Notes: a model not told the origin generated them from the sequence alone. A DNA stretch of 64,000 nucleotides from Bacteroidaceae bacterium (GCA_016302965.1 JAEDMP010000002.1:1-64000), one strand, 5' to 3'. Shown: positions 1 to 8,486, counted from the first letter of the stretch. Translations and numbers: made by a program.

Positions 1-60
1 CATGCTAAAGATATTTTGTTTTGCAAAGTTACGATTTAATTATGAAAATCTTGAAAGAAT
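1..60 (-). promoter_or_regulatory. Possible leftward promoter and gene start at the window edge
   Basis: Read on the minus strand, a TAACTTTG -7 element lies at about 24-31 and an ATG complement lies at bases 1-3. A gene transcribed leftward out of the window may therefore start here. Only the start codon is visible, so nothing can be said about its product. Confidence 0.35.
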
Positions 61-219
61 TACACCAAATATAACAAGATTAAACAAAACACTTTGCGAA
101 ATGTTCAATTCTAACATATCAAAAACTCTCAAAAAATGCGTTTATATCGTAGATTTTTATACTCGAAACAAGTATGAGAATTAAATAACCTCAAATACAT
201 TTGATTATGGTCGTGATAG

Positions 220-251
220 TTTGCTTGTTAGACAAACACATCGTATCTTTG
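220..251 (+). promoter_or_regulatory. Bacteroidetes-type promoter for the structured RNA
   Basis: TTTG at 220-223 (-33 element) is followed after 20 bases by TATCTTTG at 244-251 (-7 element). Both parts of the Bacteroidetes primary sigma consensus are present at normal spacing. Transcription should start near 257. No sizeable ORF follows. Confidence 0.65.
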
Positions 252-256
252 CACTT

Positions 257-490
257 GAAAAAAATAAGAAAGCCCGGTGTGATCAATGTAAGTCGCGCGA
301 TTTGAGGGCAGCGCCAATGTTAGACTTACATAAGAGTTATTATGTGGTGTCCGATTAGCACCGGCCCGGCACCATCAACAGCGACATAATATCACTCGAA
401 GATTGTCCCCAAGCTGCACTTCGGTTGCTATATACTGTAGCAAACCAACGTGGCATTTGGGGATATTGTGTCTACGAAATAGCCACGTAT
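257..490 (+). ncRNA. Candidate structured non-coding RNA
   Basis: This stretch follows a good promoter and is dense in base pairing. Visible helices are 287-294 with 323-330 (8 bp, perfect), 338-345 with 384-391 (8 bp, perfect), 274-279 with 359-364, 407-412 with 457-462, and a small hairpin 425-430 with 438-443. The 274/359 and 338/384 helices cross, so a pseudoknot is possible. Bases 385-393 can instead pair with 462-470, and 448-454 can pair with 482-488, so alternative folds exist. The only following ORF is 19 codons (524-583). It could be a 6S-like RNA, an orphaned leader or an element-borne RNA. I do not recognise the family. The pairing is seen in the sequence; the RNA itself is inferred. 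Confidence 0.5.
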
Positions 491-692
491 TAATAAGATG
501 TTTAATCTAAAAGGCTATTTCAAATGCTTAAACTTACAAAATCGTTACCTGTTATTAAGGAGCGAATTGCAGCGCATCCTTAGTTCTTGACACTAGCACC
601 AATCGTAAGAATGCGAGCGAGTTTACGGGGTTGTTTACGCAAGAGCATGAAAAAAGGAGCTGCGATTCTTCGTAACTCCTTGATTTCTTAAT
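491..692. other. Gene-free AT-rich stretch with element tail
   Basis: A 19-codon ORF starts at 524 (first residues MLKLTKSLPV) and is not recognisable. One TTTACGCA copy lies at 634-641. An imperfect hairpin at about 655-682, like a terminator, stands directly before the tRNA fragment. The same arrangement occurs at 1298-1365, so this looks like the right end of an older integrated element whose integrase gene has been lost. Confidence 0.45.
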
Positions 693-736
693 GTGGGCCA
701 TCTAGGGCTTGAACCTAGGACCTCCAGATTATGAGT
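693..736. repeat. Attachment-site copy: 44-bp duplicate of the tRNA-Met 3' part
   Basis: These 44 bases are identical to 1366-1409. They cover the anticodon arm, the T arm and the 3' acceptor strand of the tRNA-Met gene, but the 5' half of a tRNA is missing. This is the footprint left when a tyrosine-recombinase element integrates in the 3' part of a tRNA gene. The intervening 630 bp has no integrase. Confidence 0.75.
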
Positions 737-1144
737 ATCATAAAGTGATATTCTGTGATATGTCGTTGTTGCGAAAGCATACTGATAATCAACGATTTAC
801 AAAACGAAGGTTTTCTCTGAATATCAAAAAATACCCCTAACTGAAATAAAATGTTTACGCATTGTTTACGCAGATTTGGAACACCAGACCATAAATCTAG
901 TGACTTTTGTCCCATTTTGTTTACGCAGAATTTGGGGTTTAATGGACAGTATAAACAACAGACTACAATCTGGAGGTCACAAATGGCCGAATGAATTTGC
1001 TCCAAATCACCGTACAGCACTTTGCCAAATAACCAAGTGGAAGAAAGCCAAACGACCAAATATTATTAAGCTAAATGACCAAGCGAAATAGAGCCAAATA
1101 ACCAAATTGTAAGTAAAGTATTCTTTTGTTTCAAGAATAATAAC

Positions 1145-1152
1145 TACCTTTG
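1145..1152 (+). promoter_or_regulatory. -7 promoter element
   Basis: TACCTTTG lies 27 bases before the small ORF at 1180, with TTTG about 20 bases upstream near 1127. It suggests that the truncated gene still has its promoter. Confidence 0.45.
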
Positions 1153-1179
1153 CACCGAAAATCATATGAGGTTATTATT

Positions 1180-1284
1180 ATGGCTGAGAATATATTCAAT
1201 TATCGAAAGCGAATCGCAGACATTCTTCTAGAAGAGAATATGGTTGCTGAGTATCACAGAGCATCATTGCGTAAACACACCTAA
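1180..1284 (+). pseudogene. 34-residue ORF, possible N-terminal fragment of a DUF4143-type ATPase
   Basis: The ORF starts MAENIFNYRKRIADILLEE and stops after 34 codons, running into an inverted TTTACGCA site. The segment NYRKRIADILL resembles, from memory, the first residues of AAA-type ATPases with DUF4143, which normally continue into a Walker A motif within about 25 residues. No Walker motif follows. I read it as a broken 5' end left by deletion inside the element remnant. It could instead be a genuine short peptide. Confidence 0.3.
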
Positions 1285-1365
1285 CTCAAACAGTTTGTTT
1301 ACGCATTGTTTACGCAATTACACAAAAAAAGCAGCTACGAAATTCGTAACTGCTTCATTTTCAAA

Positions 1366-1409
1366 GTGGGCCATCTAGGGCTTGAACCTAGGACCTCCAG
1401 ATTATGAGT
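1366..1409. repeat. Attachment-site copy inside the tRNA-Met gene
   Basis: The second copy of the 44-bp repeat (first at 693-736). It forms the 3' part of the intact tRNA gene, so the tRNA stays functional after integration. Confidence 0.75.
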
Positions 1410-1440
1410 CTGTTGCTCTAACCAACTGAGCTAAAAGCCC
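1367..1440 (-). tRNA. tRNA-Met (CAT anticodon)
   Basis: On the minus strand the cloverleaf runs from 1440 to 1367: acceptor strand GGGCTTT, D arm GCTC..GAGC, anticodon stem CAGA/TCTG enclosing CTCATAA (anticodon CAT), and T arm CTAGG/CCTAG. The acceptor stem has one T-T mismatch, possibly because the 3' half was supplied by an integrated element. CCA is not encoded. Anticodon CAT also fits a lysidine-modified tRNA-Ile2; elongator Met is the more likely reading. Confidence 0.85.
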
Positions 1441-1474
1441 GGTGAAGATAGGGCTGATGCCACTATTTCGACTG

Positions 1475-1482
1475 CAAAGGTA
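1475..1482 (-). promoter_or_regulatory. Promoter of tRNA-Met
   Basis: The complement reads TACCTTTG, about 35 bases upstream of the tRNA 5' end on the minus strand. It diverges from the ATPase promoter at 1579. Confidence 0.55.
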
Positions 1483-1578
1483 CGGAGAAAAGTCTGAATA
1501 ACCAAATAATTTTAGCAAAAAGAAACTAAAATGATGGTAAATAGTGCCCGATTATTTGGATAGAACCTGAGAAAGGAG

Positions 1579-1586
1579 TACCTTTG
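1579..1586 (+). promoter_or_regulatory. Promoter of the calcium ATPase gene
   Basis: TACCTTTG is followed by GCAC. The expected transcript start, near 1592, leaves only about 6 bases before the ATG at 1598. Confidence 0.55.
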
Positions 1587-1597
1587 CACTCATAAAC

Positions 1598-4249
1598 ATG
1601 AAAGAAATGGTTATGAATAATCAGAGGGAACAAGGGGAACCCAGAGACGAAGCGATGCTGGGGCTTGACAGAAAACAGGTGGAGGAGAGCCGCACAAGAC
1701 ACGGTGAAAATATTCTTACTCCGCCGCAGCGCGTCTCTCTTTGGCAACTCTATCTGGAGAAATACAAGGATCCTATGGTCAGAATCCTGCTGGTGGCTGC
1801 CGCCGTCTCCCTGGTTCTGGCTATCATCGAGAACGATTTTGTGGAGGTCATCGGCATCTTTCTCGCCATCTTCCTCGCTACTACCATCGGTTTTTATTTC
1901 GAACGAGACGCCGCCAGACGCTTTGACATGCTCAATGCCATGGGCGAGGAGCAACCCGTGAAGGTGATGCGCGAAGGCAAGGTGACACAGGTAGCCAAAC
2001 GCGAGGTGGTGGTGGGTGATGTGGTGCTGCTCGAAGTGGGCGACGAGGTGCCCGCCGACGGTAGGCTCACGGCTGCCAGCAGTCTGCAGATAGACGAGTC
2101 GGCACTGACCGGCGAACCGATTGCCACCAAACAGGTGGAACCCCGCGAGAGCGAAAGCACCTATCCGGTGAATGTGGTACTCCGGTCAACCCTGGTCATG
2201 GGCGGGCACGGACGCATGACGGTGACCGCCGTGGGCGATGAGACGGAGATTGGCAAAGTGGCCCGAACGGCCTCGGAACAGACAACGGTGAAGACCCCGC
2301 TCAACCTCCAATTGGAGAAGTTGGCCAGACTCATCAGCAAGGTGGGAAGCGCCGTGTCCGTGGCCGCCTTTGTGCTTTTTCTGGGTCATGACATCCTGAC
2401 CCAACCTCTTTGGCACAGCCAGGACTACCTGAGGATGGCCGAGGTGGTGTTGCGCTATTTCATGATGGCCGTGACGCTGCTCGTGATGGCTGTACCCGAA
2501 GGTCTGCCCATGGCGGTGACGCTGGCCTTGGCCCTCAACATGCGCCGGATGCTCAAGAGCAACAACCTCGTGAGGAAACTCCATGCCTGTGAGACGATGG
2601 GAGCCGTGACCGTGATCTGTACCGACAAGACGGGTACGCTCACCCAGAACAAAATGCAGGTGAGGACCCTGAAGCGCACCATCCCGCAGCCTGCGGCCGG
2701 CACCGAGAAGCAGTTGGCTCAAGCCATCGCCCTCAATACCACCGCAGAACTCGATGGCGACAAAGTAATCGGTAATCCCACCGAGGGAGCCCTGCTGCTC
2801 TGGTTGCGCACGGAAGGTGTCGACTACCGCTCCATCCGACAGCAGGCACACCCGCTGCAACAGATACCCTTTTCCACCGAGCGTAAGTATATGGTGACGC
2901 GTGTCGCACTGGACGATGGCATCTATGAATTTATCAAGGGAGGACCCGAAATCGTCATGCCGCTCTGCTGCTCCATCGGAGAGCAGGAGGGACAGCGTGA
3001 GCAGCGCCAGCAGGAACTCGACACCGTTCTTGCCGGATATCAGGGACAGGCTATGCGCACCATCGCCCTCGCCTACAGACGGATAGATGATGCCGCACAG
3101 GAACCGATAACCGTAGGCAGACACTATCATCTGCAGGCACTCTTCGGTATTAGCGACCCTCTGCGTGAGGAGGTGCCTCAGGCTGTGGCCAACTGTGCCA
3201 AGGCTGGTATACAGGTGAAGATTGTGACGGGAGACACCCAGGCCACGGCTATGGAGATTGCCCGACAGATTGGAATCGGGGGTGACAACCAGACGGCAGA
3301 TGGACAGAACTGGACCATCACCGGACCAGACTTTGCCGCCCTCACGGATGAGCAGGCCGCCCAAAGGGCTCGCACATTGCGTGTGATGAGCCGCGCCCGT
3401 CCCACCGACAAGCAGCGCTTGGTGAACCTGCTGCAACAGCAGGGCGAGGTGGTGGCGGTGACCGGCGACGGCACCAACGATGCACCAGCCCTCAACCATG
3501 CCCACGTGGGATTGTCGCTCGGCTCGGGCACCAGCGTGGCCAAGAACGCCAGCGATATCACCCTCATCGACGACTCCTTTGCCAGCATCGTACATGCCGT
3601 GATGTGGGGACGCTCGCTCTACCGCAATATCCAGCGCTTCATCTTCTTCCAACTGGTGGTGAATGTCACGGCCCTGCTGCTCGTGCTGGGCGGGTCGCTC
3701 ATCGGCACCGAACTGCCCCTTACCATCACCCAGATGCTCTGGATCAACCTGATTATGGATACCTTTGCCGCCATGGCACTGGCCTCGCTGCCTCCCTCGC
3801 GCGAGGTGTTGGGCGAGAAACCCCGACGCAGTGACGCCTTTATCATCACCCGGCCGATGGCGATGGCCATCCTCTCGGCGGGTCTTTTCTTCTTTGCGGT
3901 GCTCATGACCTTGCTCTACTATTTTGAGTGTGTGGCAGGTGTGTCACTCCGCGAGCTCACCATCTTCTTCACCGTGTTTGTGATGATGCAGTGGTGGAAT
4001 CTCTGGAATGCCAAGGCGCTCGGCTCCTCGCATTCTGCCTTCCACCGCCTTTGGGCCGATGGTGGACTGCTCTTTGTCTTGGCCGTCATCCTCATGGGCC
4101 AGTGGGTGATTGTAACCTTTGGTGGAAAGATGTTCCGTACCGAACCGCTCGATGCCGCCACCTGGCTGTGGATTATCGCAGCCACCTCACCTGTGATGTG
4201 GGGGCCTGAGCTGATAAGGATGTTCCGGAGATTATTGAAACGTTCTTGA
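1598..4249 (+). CDS. Calcium-translocating P-type ATPase, PMCA type
   Basis: An 883-residue P2-type ATPase, probably exporting Ca2+ across the inner membrane at the cost of ATP. Visible motifs: actuator loop TGEP (171-174), ion-site helix PEGLP (300-304), phosphorylation motif DKTGTLT with Asp343, a KGGPEIV nucleotide-domain segment, hinge TGDGTNDAPAL (622-632), and the C-terminal membrane block with WINLIMDTFAAMALA typical of the PMCA branch. The N-terminal cation-ATPase domain is present (about 20-80). The glutamate of TGES is kept, although the motif ends in Pro. ATG 1598 gives MKEMVMNNQ; ATG 1613 is also possible, since the promoter sits so close. ribF follows after 9 bases and may be co-transcribed. 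Confidence 0.9.
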   Translation: MKEMVMNNQREQGEPRDEAMLGLDRKQVEESRTRHGENILTPPQRVSLWQLYLEKYKDPMVRILLVAAAVSLVLAIIENDFVEVIGIFLAIFLATTIGFYFERDAARRFDMLNAMGEEQPVKVMREGKVTQVAKREVVVGDVVLLEVGDEVPADGRLTAASSLQIDESALTGEPIATKQVEPRESESTYPVNVVLRSTLVMGGHGRMTVTAVGDETEIGKVARTASEQTTVKTPLNLQLEKLARLISKVGSAVSVAAFVLFLGHDILTQPLWHSQDYLRMAEVVLRYFMMAVTLLVMAVPEGLPMAVTLALALNMRRMLKSNNLVRKLHACETMGAVTVICTDKTGTLTQNKMQVRTLKRTIPQPAAGTEKQLAQAIALNTTAELDGDKVIGNPTEGALLLWLRTEGVDYRSIRQQAHPLQQIPFSTERKYMVTRVALDDGIYEFIKGGPEIVMPLCCSIGEQEGQREQRQQELDTVLAGYQGQAMRTIALAYRRIDDAAQEPITVGRHYHLQALFGISDPLREEVPQAVANCAKAGIQVKIVTGDTQATAMEIARQIGIGGDNQTADGQNWTITGPDFAALTDEQAAQRARTLRVMSRARPTDKQRLVNLLQQQGEVVAVTGDGTNDAPALNHAHVGLSLGSGTSVAKNASDITLIDDSFASIVHAVMWGRSLYRNIQRFIFFQLVVNVTALLLVLGGSLIGTELPLTITQMLWINLIMDTFAAMALASLPPSREVLGEKPRRSDAFIITRPMAMAILSAGLFFFAVLMTLLYYFECVAGVSLRELTIFFTVFVMMQWWNLWNAKALGSSHSAFHRLWADGGLLFVLAVILMGQWVIVTFGGKMFRTEPLDAATWLWIIAATSPVMWGPELIRMFRRLLKRS

Positions 4250-4258
4250 AATAGAGAT

Positions 4259-5242
4259 ATGATGAAGACAATCGTTTATGACTCCTCACTCCGGCTGACC
4301 CAGCCTTGTGTGGCCACCATCGGATTCTTCGATGGGGTACACCGCGGCCACCGCTTCCTGTTGCGGCAGTTGATTGAGGAGGCACAGCAGCGGCAACAGC
4401 CGGCGATGGTCATCACCTTCGACCGCCATCCCCGACAGGTGCTCTGCTCCGATTACCAGCCCCGGATGCTGGGTACGCTCGAAGAGAAGATTGCCCTGCT
4501 CTCGCAGACCGGCATCGACCTCTGTGTGGTCCTGCCCTTCACACCCGAACTGGCTGCCCTCTCAGCCCGCGACTTCATGCAGCTGGTGTTGTACCGGCAA
4601 CTGGCGGTACATACCCTGCTGACCGGATATGACAACCGCTTCGGTCACAACCGCAGCGAAGGGTTTGCCGACTATGTGGCGTATGGCCGGGAGATGGGCA
4701 TGGAGGTGCTGGCCCATTCCCCCTTTGTCATGGGCGGCGTGAAGGTGAGTTCATCGGTCATCCGCTCCTTCCTGCAGGAGGGTGAAGTGAGGCTTGCCGC
4801 CCAGTGTCTCGGCTATCCCTACCTGCTCTCGGGCGAGGTGGTGAGCGGATGTCATGTGGGTACGGGCATGGGCTTCCCCACCGCCAATATCCGTCCCTTG
4901 GCCGACAAACTGATTCCCGCTACGGGTGCCTACGCCGTGATGGTCACAGCCGAGGGCCGTCAATGGCAGGGTATGATGAACATCGGCAGCCGTCCCACCT
5001 TCGACGGACGGGACACTACCCTCGAGGTCAACCTCTTCGACTTCGATGCCAATCTCTATGGAAAGACCATCGGTGTCTCTTTGGTAGAGCGGCTGCGCGA
5101 TGAACGCAAGTTCCGCAATGCCGCCGAACTCACCAACCAGTTAGAGCACGATGCCGATGAGGCCCGGCGCATCCTCGGCAGTTGGCAGACATCCCCCGCT
5201 ACCATCATCCCCCCAACCAACGAAAACAACCCTCCCTCATGA
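4259..5242 (+). CDS. ribF: Bifunctional riboflavin kinase / FAD synthetase
   Basis: 327 residues, the usual length. The N-terminal adenylyltransferase domain (about 1-185) carries GFFDGVHRGH near residue 22, the nucleotide-binding HxGH-type motif. The C-terminal flavokinase domain (about 190-305) carries GTGMGFPTANI and NIGSRPTFDG. It makes FMN from riboflavin and ATP, then FAD. It starts 9 bases after the ATPase stop, and its stop overlaps the start of the next gene in ATGA, so the three genes are probably translated from one message. MKTIVYDSS at 4262 is an equally possible start. Confidence 0.95.
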   Translation: MMKTIVYDSSLRLTQPCVATIGFFDGVHRGHRFLLRQLIEEAQQRQQPAMVITFDRHPRQVLCSDYQPRMLGTLEEKIALLSQTGIDLCVVLPFTPELAALSARDFMQLVLYRQLAVHTLLTGYDNRFGHNRSEGFADYVAYGREMGMEVLAHSPFVMGGVKVSSSVIRSFLQEGEVRLAAQCLGYPYLLSGEVVSGCHVGTGMGFPTANIRPLADKLIPATGAYAVMVTAEGRQWQGMMNIGSRPTFDGRDTTLEVNLFDFDANLYGKTIGVSLVERLRDERKFRNAAELTNQLEHDADEARRILGSWQTSPATIIPPTNENNPPS

Positions 5243-5997
5243 AAAAACCTCTCCTTTATCTTTTTGTCTTTGTGGCCATCCAGTTTGCTGCCTCATTGGG
5301 TATGCAGGCCCTGTTCCGTCTCTTCGACCCGTCACCCGGGCTGAAGACCCTGCAGATGCTCGTCTCCATGAGTCTTTTTGCGGTGATGACCATTGTGGTG
5401 TTTCTCTACGCCAAATGGAGCCTTGTCTCCCCCCATTATCTACGTACCCGTCCGTGGGCGGTGCTCTGCTGGTCGGTGCTGGCTGCTCTCGGTGCCATCA
5501 TCCCCTCGGTGTGGCTGCAGGAGCAGTTGCCTGTCCTGCCCAACGTGATGGAAGAGAGTTTCTCGATGATACTCAAGGGACGCTGGGGCTATGTGGTGGT
5601 AGGGCTGCTCGCACCCGTGGCCGAAGAAATCGTGTTCCGCGGAGCCATCCTGCGCACGCTGCTGCAGAAGTTCGGTCCCTGGAAAGCCATCTGGATTTCC
5701 GCCGTCCTCTTCGCCCTCGTCCACGGCAATCCCGCACAGATGCCCCATGCCCTGCTCGTGGGCCTGCTCCTCGGCTGGATGTACTGGCGCACGGGAAGCA
5801 TCCTGCCCGGCATCGCCTACCATTGGGTGAACAACTCGGTGGCCTATCTCCTCTACAATATCCTGCCCAATCCCGACGCTACTCTCGTGGAACTGGCAGG
5901 CGGCAACTCCACAAAGGTGCTGCTGTGGCTGCTATGCTCACTTTGCATCCTCGTGCCCTCCTTGCTGCAGTTGCACCAGCGCATGGAGAGAAAATGA
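5239..5997 (+). CDS. CPBP (Abi) family intramembrane metalloprotease
   Basis: 252 residues with about seven hydrophobic segments. The three family motifs are present: EEIVFRG (EExxxR-like), FALVHGN (FxxxH) and HWVNNS (HxxxN), which together form the metal site of Rce1-like prenyl-protein proteases. The substrate in bacteria is generally unknown. I chose ATG 5239 (MKKPLLYLFVF), which overlaps the ribF stop as ATGA; an in-frame ATG at 5182 would put a charged segment inside ribF and is less likely. It looks translationally coupled to ribF. Confidence 0.88.
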   Translation: MKKPLLYLFVFVAIQFAASLGMQALFRLFDPSPGLKTLQMLVSMSLFAVMTIVVFLYAKWSLVSPHYLRTRPWAVLCWSVLAALGAIIPSVWLQEQLPVLPNVMEESFSMILKGRWGYVVVGLLAPVAEEIVFRGAILRTLLQKFGPWKAIWISAVLFALVHGNPAQMPHALLVGLLLGWMYWRTGSILPGIAYHWVNNSVAYLLYNILPNPDATLVELAGGNSTKVLLWLLCSLCILVPSLLQLHQRMERK

Positions 5998-6060
5998 TTT
6001 TTTTTCCTCCAAGCGCATACTTTCTGTCAATGATTCATACTGAAATCAAAGATTTATTCG

Positions 6061-6068
6061 TAACTTTG
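6061..6068 (+). promoter_or_regulatory. Promoter of gpmI
   Basis: TAACTTTG followed by GCACCG, 95 bases before the gpmI start. It implies a leader of about 90 nt. Confidence 0.6.
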
Positions 6069-6163
6069 CACCGCAAATGCACGCCTATCCAAAAAGTCTT
6101 CCCACCATCAGGGAGACCAGACAGAAGCGACAAGAAGTATAACCAATATATTCATTACAAATT

Positions 6164-7681
6164 ATGGCAAAGAAAGCATTATTGATGATTCTCGACGGAT
6201 GGGGAATCGGAAAGCATGGTAATGGTGACGTAATCTACAATACGCCCACCCCGTATCTCGACCTGCTCACAGCCGTGAGCGCTCACTCACAGCTTCAGGC
6301 TTCGGGTGAGGATGTAGGTCTGCCCGACGGACAGATGGGTAACTCTGAGGTGGGTCACCTGAATATCGGTGCCGGACGCATCGTTTATCAGGACCTCGTG
6401 AAGATCAACCGCGCCTGCAAGGATGGCTCCATCATGGAGAACCCCCAGGTGAAGGCTGCCTATAGCTATGCCAAGGAAAACGGCAAGAAACTCCACCTGA
6501 TGGGTCTGACCTCTGACGGCGGTGTACACTCTTCACTCGACCATCTCTTCAAACTCATCGAGATCGGCAAGGCTTACGGACTGACCCAGACCTATGTTCA
6601 CTGCTTCATGGACGGCCGTGATACTGACCCCAAGAGTGGCGTGGGATTCATCAAGCAGCTCAGCAAGGTGTGTGAGGCCAACGATGCCCATATCGCCAGC
6701 ATCGTGGGACGTTTCTATGCCATGGACCGTGACAAGCGTTGGAACCGCGTGAAGGAAGCTTACGACCTGCTCGTTGAGGGCAAGGGAAAGAAGGCCGACT
6801 GCATGGTGAAGGCCATGGAGGAGAGCTATGCTGAGGGTGTGACCGACGAGTTCATCAAGCCCATCTCCAATGCCAAGGTCAACGGTAATATCGAGGAGGG
6901 TGACGTAGTTATCTTCATCAACTTCCGTAACGACCGTGCCAAGGAACTCACCCAGGTGCTCACCCAGCAGGATATGCCCGAGGAAGGCATGAAGACCATC
7001 CCCGGACTGCAGTACTACTGCATGACTCCCTACGATGCCTCGTTCACGGGTGTCAACATCCTCTTCCCCAAAGAGAACGTGACCAATACCCTCGGCGAAT
7101 ATCTGAGCGCACAGGGAAAGAAACAGCTCCATACCGCCGAGACCGAGAAGTATGCCCACGTGACCTTCTTCTTCAATGGTGGACGTGAGGCTCCCTATGA
7201 AGGTGAGGACCGCATCCTCGTGCCTTCACCCAAGGTGGCCACCTACGACCTGAAGCCCGAGATGTCGGCCTACGAGGTGAAGGACAAGCTCGTTGGTGCC
7301 ATCAACACCCAGGAGTATGACTTCATCGTCGTGAACTTTGCCAATGGTGACATGGTAGGCCATACCGGCGTCTACAATGCCATCGCCAAGGCTGTACATG
7401 CAGTGGACAACTGCGTGCGCGACGTCATCGAGGCTGCCAAGGCCAACGATTATGAGGCCATCATCATCGCCGACCACGGCAACGCCGACAACGCTATCAA
7501 CGAGGACGGCACACCCAACACCGCCCACTCACTCAACCCCGTTCCCTTCATCTATGTGACCAACAACAACTCGGCCACCGTGAAGGACGGTCGTCTGGCC
7601 GACGTGGCTCCCTCCATCCTCCATATCCTCGGATTGGAGCAGCCTGCCGACATGACTGGCAAGAACCTCATTGTCGACTAA
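6164..7681 (+). CDS. gpmI: 2,3-bisphosphoglycerate-independent phosphoglycerate mutase
   Basis: 505 residues, standard for the cofactor-independent enzyme, which interconverts 3- and 2-phosphoglycerate in glycolysis with two Mn2+. Asp11 lies in MILDGWGIG, the phospho-accepting Ser61 in [14 protein letters not shown], and further metal ligands in FMDGRDTDP and IIADHGNAD. The alkaline-phosphatase-type fold is interrupted by the transferase insertion, as usual. It has its own promoter and a strong hairpin terminator just after the stop. Confidence 0.97.
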   Translation: MAKKALLMILDGWGIGKHGNGDVIYNTPTPYLDLLTAVSAHSQLQASGEDVGLPDGQMGNSEVGHLNIGAGRIVYQDLVKINRACKDGSIMENPQVKAAYSYAKENGKKLHLMGLTSDGGVHSSLDHLFKLIEIGKAYGLTQTYVHCFMDGRDTDPKSGVGFIKQLSKVCEANDAHIASIVGRFYAMDRDKRWNRVKEAYDLLVEGKGKKADCMVKAMEESYAEGVTDEFIKPISNAKVNGNIEEGDVVIFINFRNDRAKELTQVLTQQDMPEEGMKTIPGLQYYCMTPYDASFTGVNILFPKENVTNTLGEYLSAQGKKQLHTAETEKYAHVTFFFNGGREAPYEGEDRILVPSPKVATYDLKPEMSAYEVKDKLVGAINTQEYDFIVVNFANGDMVGHTGVYNAIAKAVHAVDNCVRDVIEAAKANDYEAIIIADHGNADNAINEDGTPNTAHSLNPVPFIYVTNNNSATVKDGRLADVAPSILHILGLEQPADMTGKNLIVD

Positions 7682-7700
7682 TTGATACTTGCAAATACAT

Positions 7701-7740
7701 ACCCCGCCATCCTGCATCGCAGCACCATGGCGGGGTTTTA
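7701..7740 (+). terminator. Intrinsic terminator of gpmI
   Basis: ACCCCGCCAT (7701-7710) pairs perfectly with ATGGCGGGGT (7727-7736) and is followed by TTTTA. It starts 20 bases after the gpmI stop. Confidence 0.85.
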
Positions 7741-7779
7741 TGTTCATGGGCTCCATAGCCCTCAACCATCCGATTCCCT

Positions 7780-8445
7780 ATGAACGTCAACATCGACCCT
7801 TCGTGGAAACAGCATCTCGCCGAGGAGTTCGGCAAACCCTATTTTGCCCGTCTCGTCGACTTCGTGAGGCAGGAGTATCAAACCACCACCTGTTATCCTC
7901 CCGGCAAACTGATTTTCAATGCCTTCAACCTCTGTCCCTTTGAGGAGGTGAAGGTGGTCATCATCGGACAAGACCCTTACCATGAGCCCGGACAGGCCCA
8001 CGGCCTGAGTTTTTCGGTGAATGACGGGGTTCCCTTCCCGCCATCGTTAGTCAACATCTTCAAGGAGATACAGTTCGACTTGGGCAAGCCGATGCCCACA
8101 ACGGGCAACCTGACCCGATGGGCCGAGCAAGGAGTGTTGCTGCTCAATGCCACCCTCACCGTACGTGCCCATCAGGCAGCTAGCCACCAGCGCCGGGGAT
8201 GGGAGGAGTTTACGGATGCCGCCATCCGTGCGCTCAATGCCCAGCGCGACCACCTGGTGTTCATCCTGTGGGGAGGCTATGCGCGCTCCAAGGCTCCGCT
8301 GATTGATGCTTCCCGCCATCTGGTGCTCCAGTCGGTACATCCCTCGCCCCTCTCAGCCAACCGTGGAGGATGGTTCGGTAACCACCATTTTTCCATCGCC
8401 AACAGCTACCTGAAGGAGCATGGCATGCAACCCATCGACTGGTGA
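7780..8445 (+). CDS. ung: Uracil-DNA glycosylase, family 1
   Basis: 221 residues. Removes uracil from DNA to start base excision repair. The catalytic water-activating loop GQDPYH spans 63-68 with Asp65, and the DNA-intercalation loop HPSPLSANRGGWFG starts at His187. Both are the canonical family 1 sequences. It lies between the gpmI terminator and the DUF3109 gene. I see no clear promoter in the 40 bases between the terminator and the start. Confidence 0.97.
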   Translation: MNVNIDPSWKQHLAEEFGKPYFARLVDFVRQEYQTTTCYPPGKLIFNAFNLCPFEEVKVVIIGQDPYHEPGQAHGLSFSVNDGVPFPPSLVNIFKEIQFDLGKPMPTTGNLTRWAEQGVLLLNATLTVRAHQAASHQRRGWEEFTDAAIRALNAQRDHLVFILWGGYARSKAPLIDASRHLVLQSVHPSPLSANRGGWFGNHHFSIANSYLKEHGMQPIDW

Positions 8446-8448
8446 GCA

Positions 8449-8486
8449 ACCGTGACTATTCTGAACCACCGTGATTATTCTGAACC
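8449..8486. repeat. Tandem repeat, 2 x 19 bp
   Basis: ACCGTGACTATTCTGAACC (8449-8467) is followed directly by the same unit with one change (8468-8486). It lies 4 bases after the ung stop. The TATATATATA run that follows belongs to the 5' side of the DUF3109 gene. Confidence 0.75.

Larger units (their letters stand above)
737..1365. mobile_element. Decayed remnant of a tRNA-targeting integrative element
   Basis: Bounded by the two 44-bp tRNA repeats. It holds TTTACGCA at 854-861, 865-872, 920-927, 1298-1305 and 1309-1316, and inverted at 1268-1275. The 20-mer GTTTACGCATTGTTTACGCA is identical at 853-872 and 1297-1316. A further partial match to the tRNA anticodon arm (CAGACT..AATCTGGAGGTC) appears at about 962-982. 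A terminator-like hairpin lies at 1330-1356. No integrase, relaxase or intact cargo gene remains. The repeats look like recombinase arm-binding sites; this is an inference. Confidence 0.55.

Noticed and set aside
2..184. 60-residue ORF at the left edge
   Set aside because: AT-rich, no ribosome-binding context, no family, and it overlaps a likely promoter of the opposite direction.
693..736. A second tRNA-Met gene
   Set aside because: Only the 3' part is present; the D arm and 5' acceptor are missing, so it is an attachment-site copy.
715..1059. 114-residue ORF on the minus strand in the element remnant
   Set aside because: It runs through a tRNA fragment and recombinase sites, and no protein family is recognised.
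2186..3652. 488-residue ORF antisense to the Ca2+ ATPase
   Set aside because: It lies fully opposite a gene with all family motifs. Its sequence is His/Gly/Leu-rich with no motif, as expected for a shadow frame in GC-rich coding DNA.
5151..6185. 344-residue ORF in another frame over the CPBP gene
   Set aside because: It is Pro/Arg-rich, spans the end of ribF, the whole CPBP gene and the gpmI leader, and has no domain.
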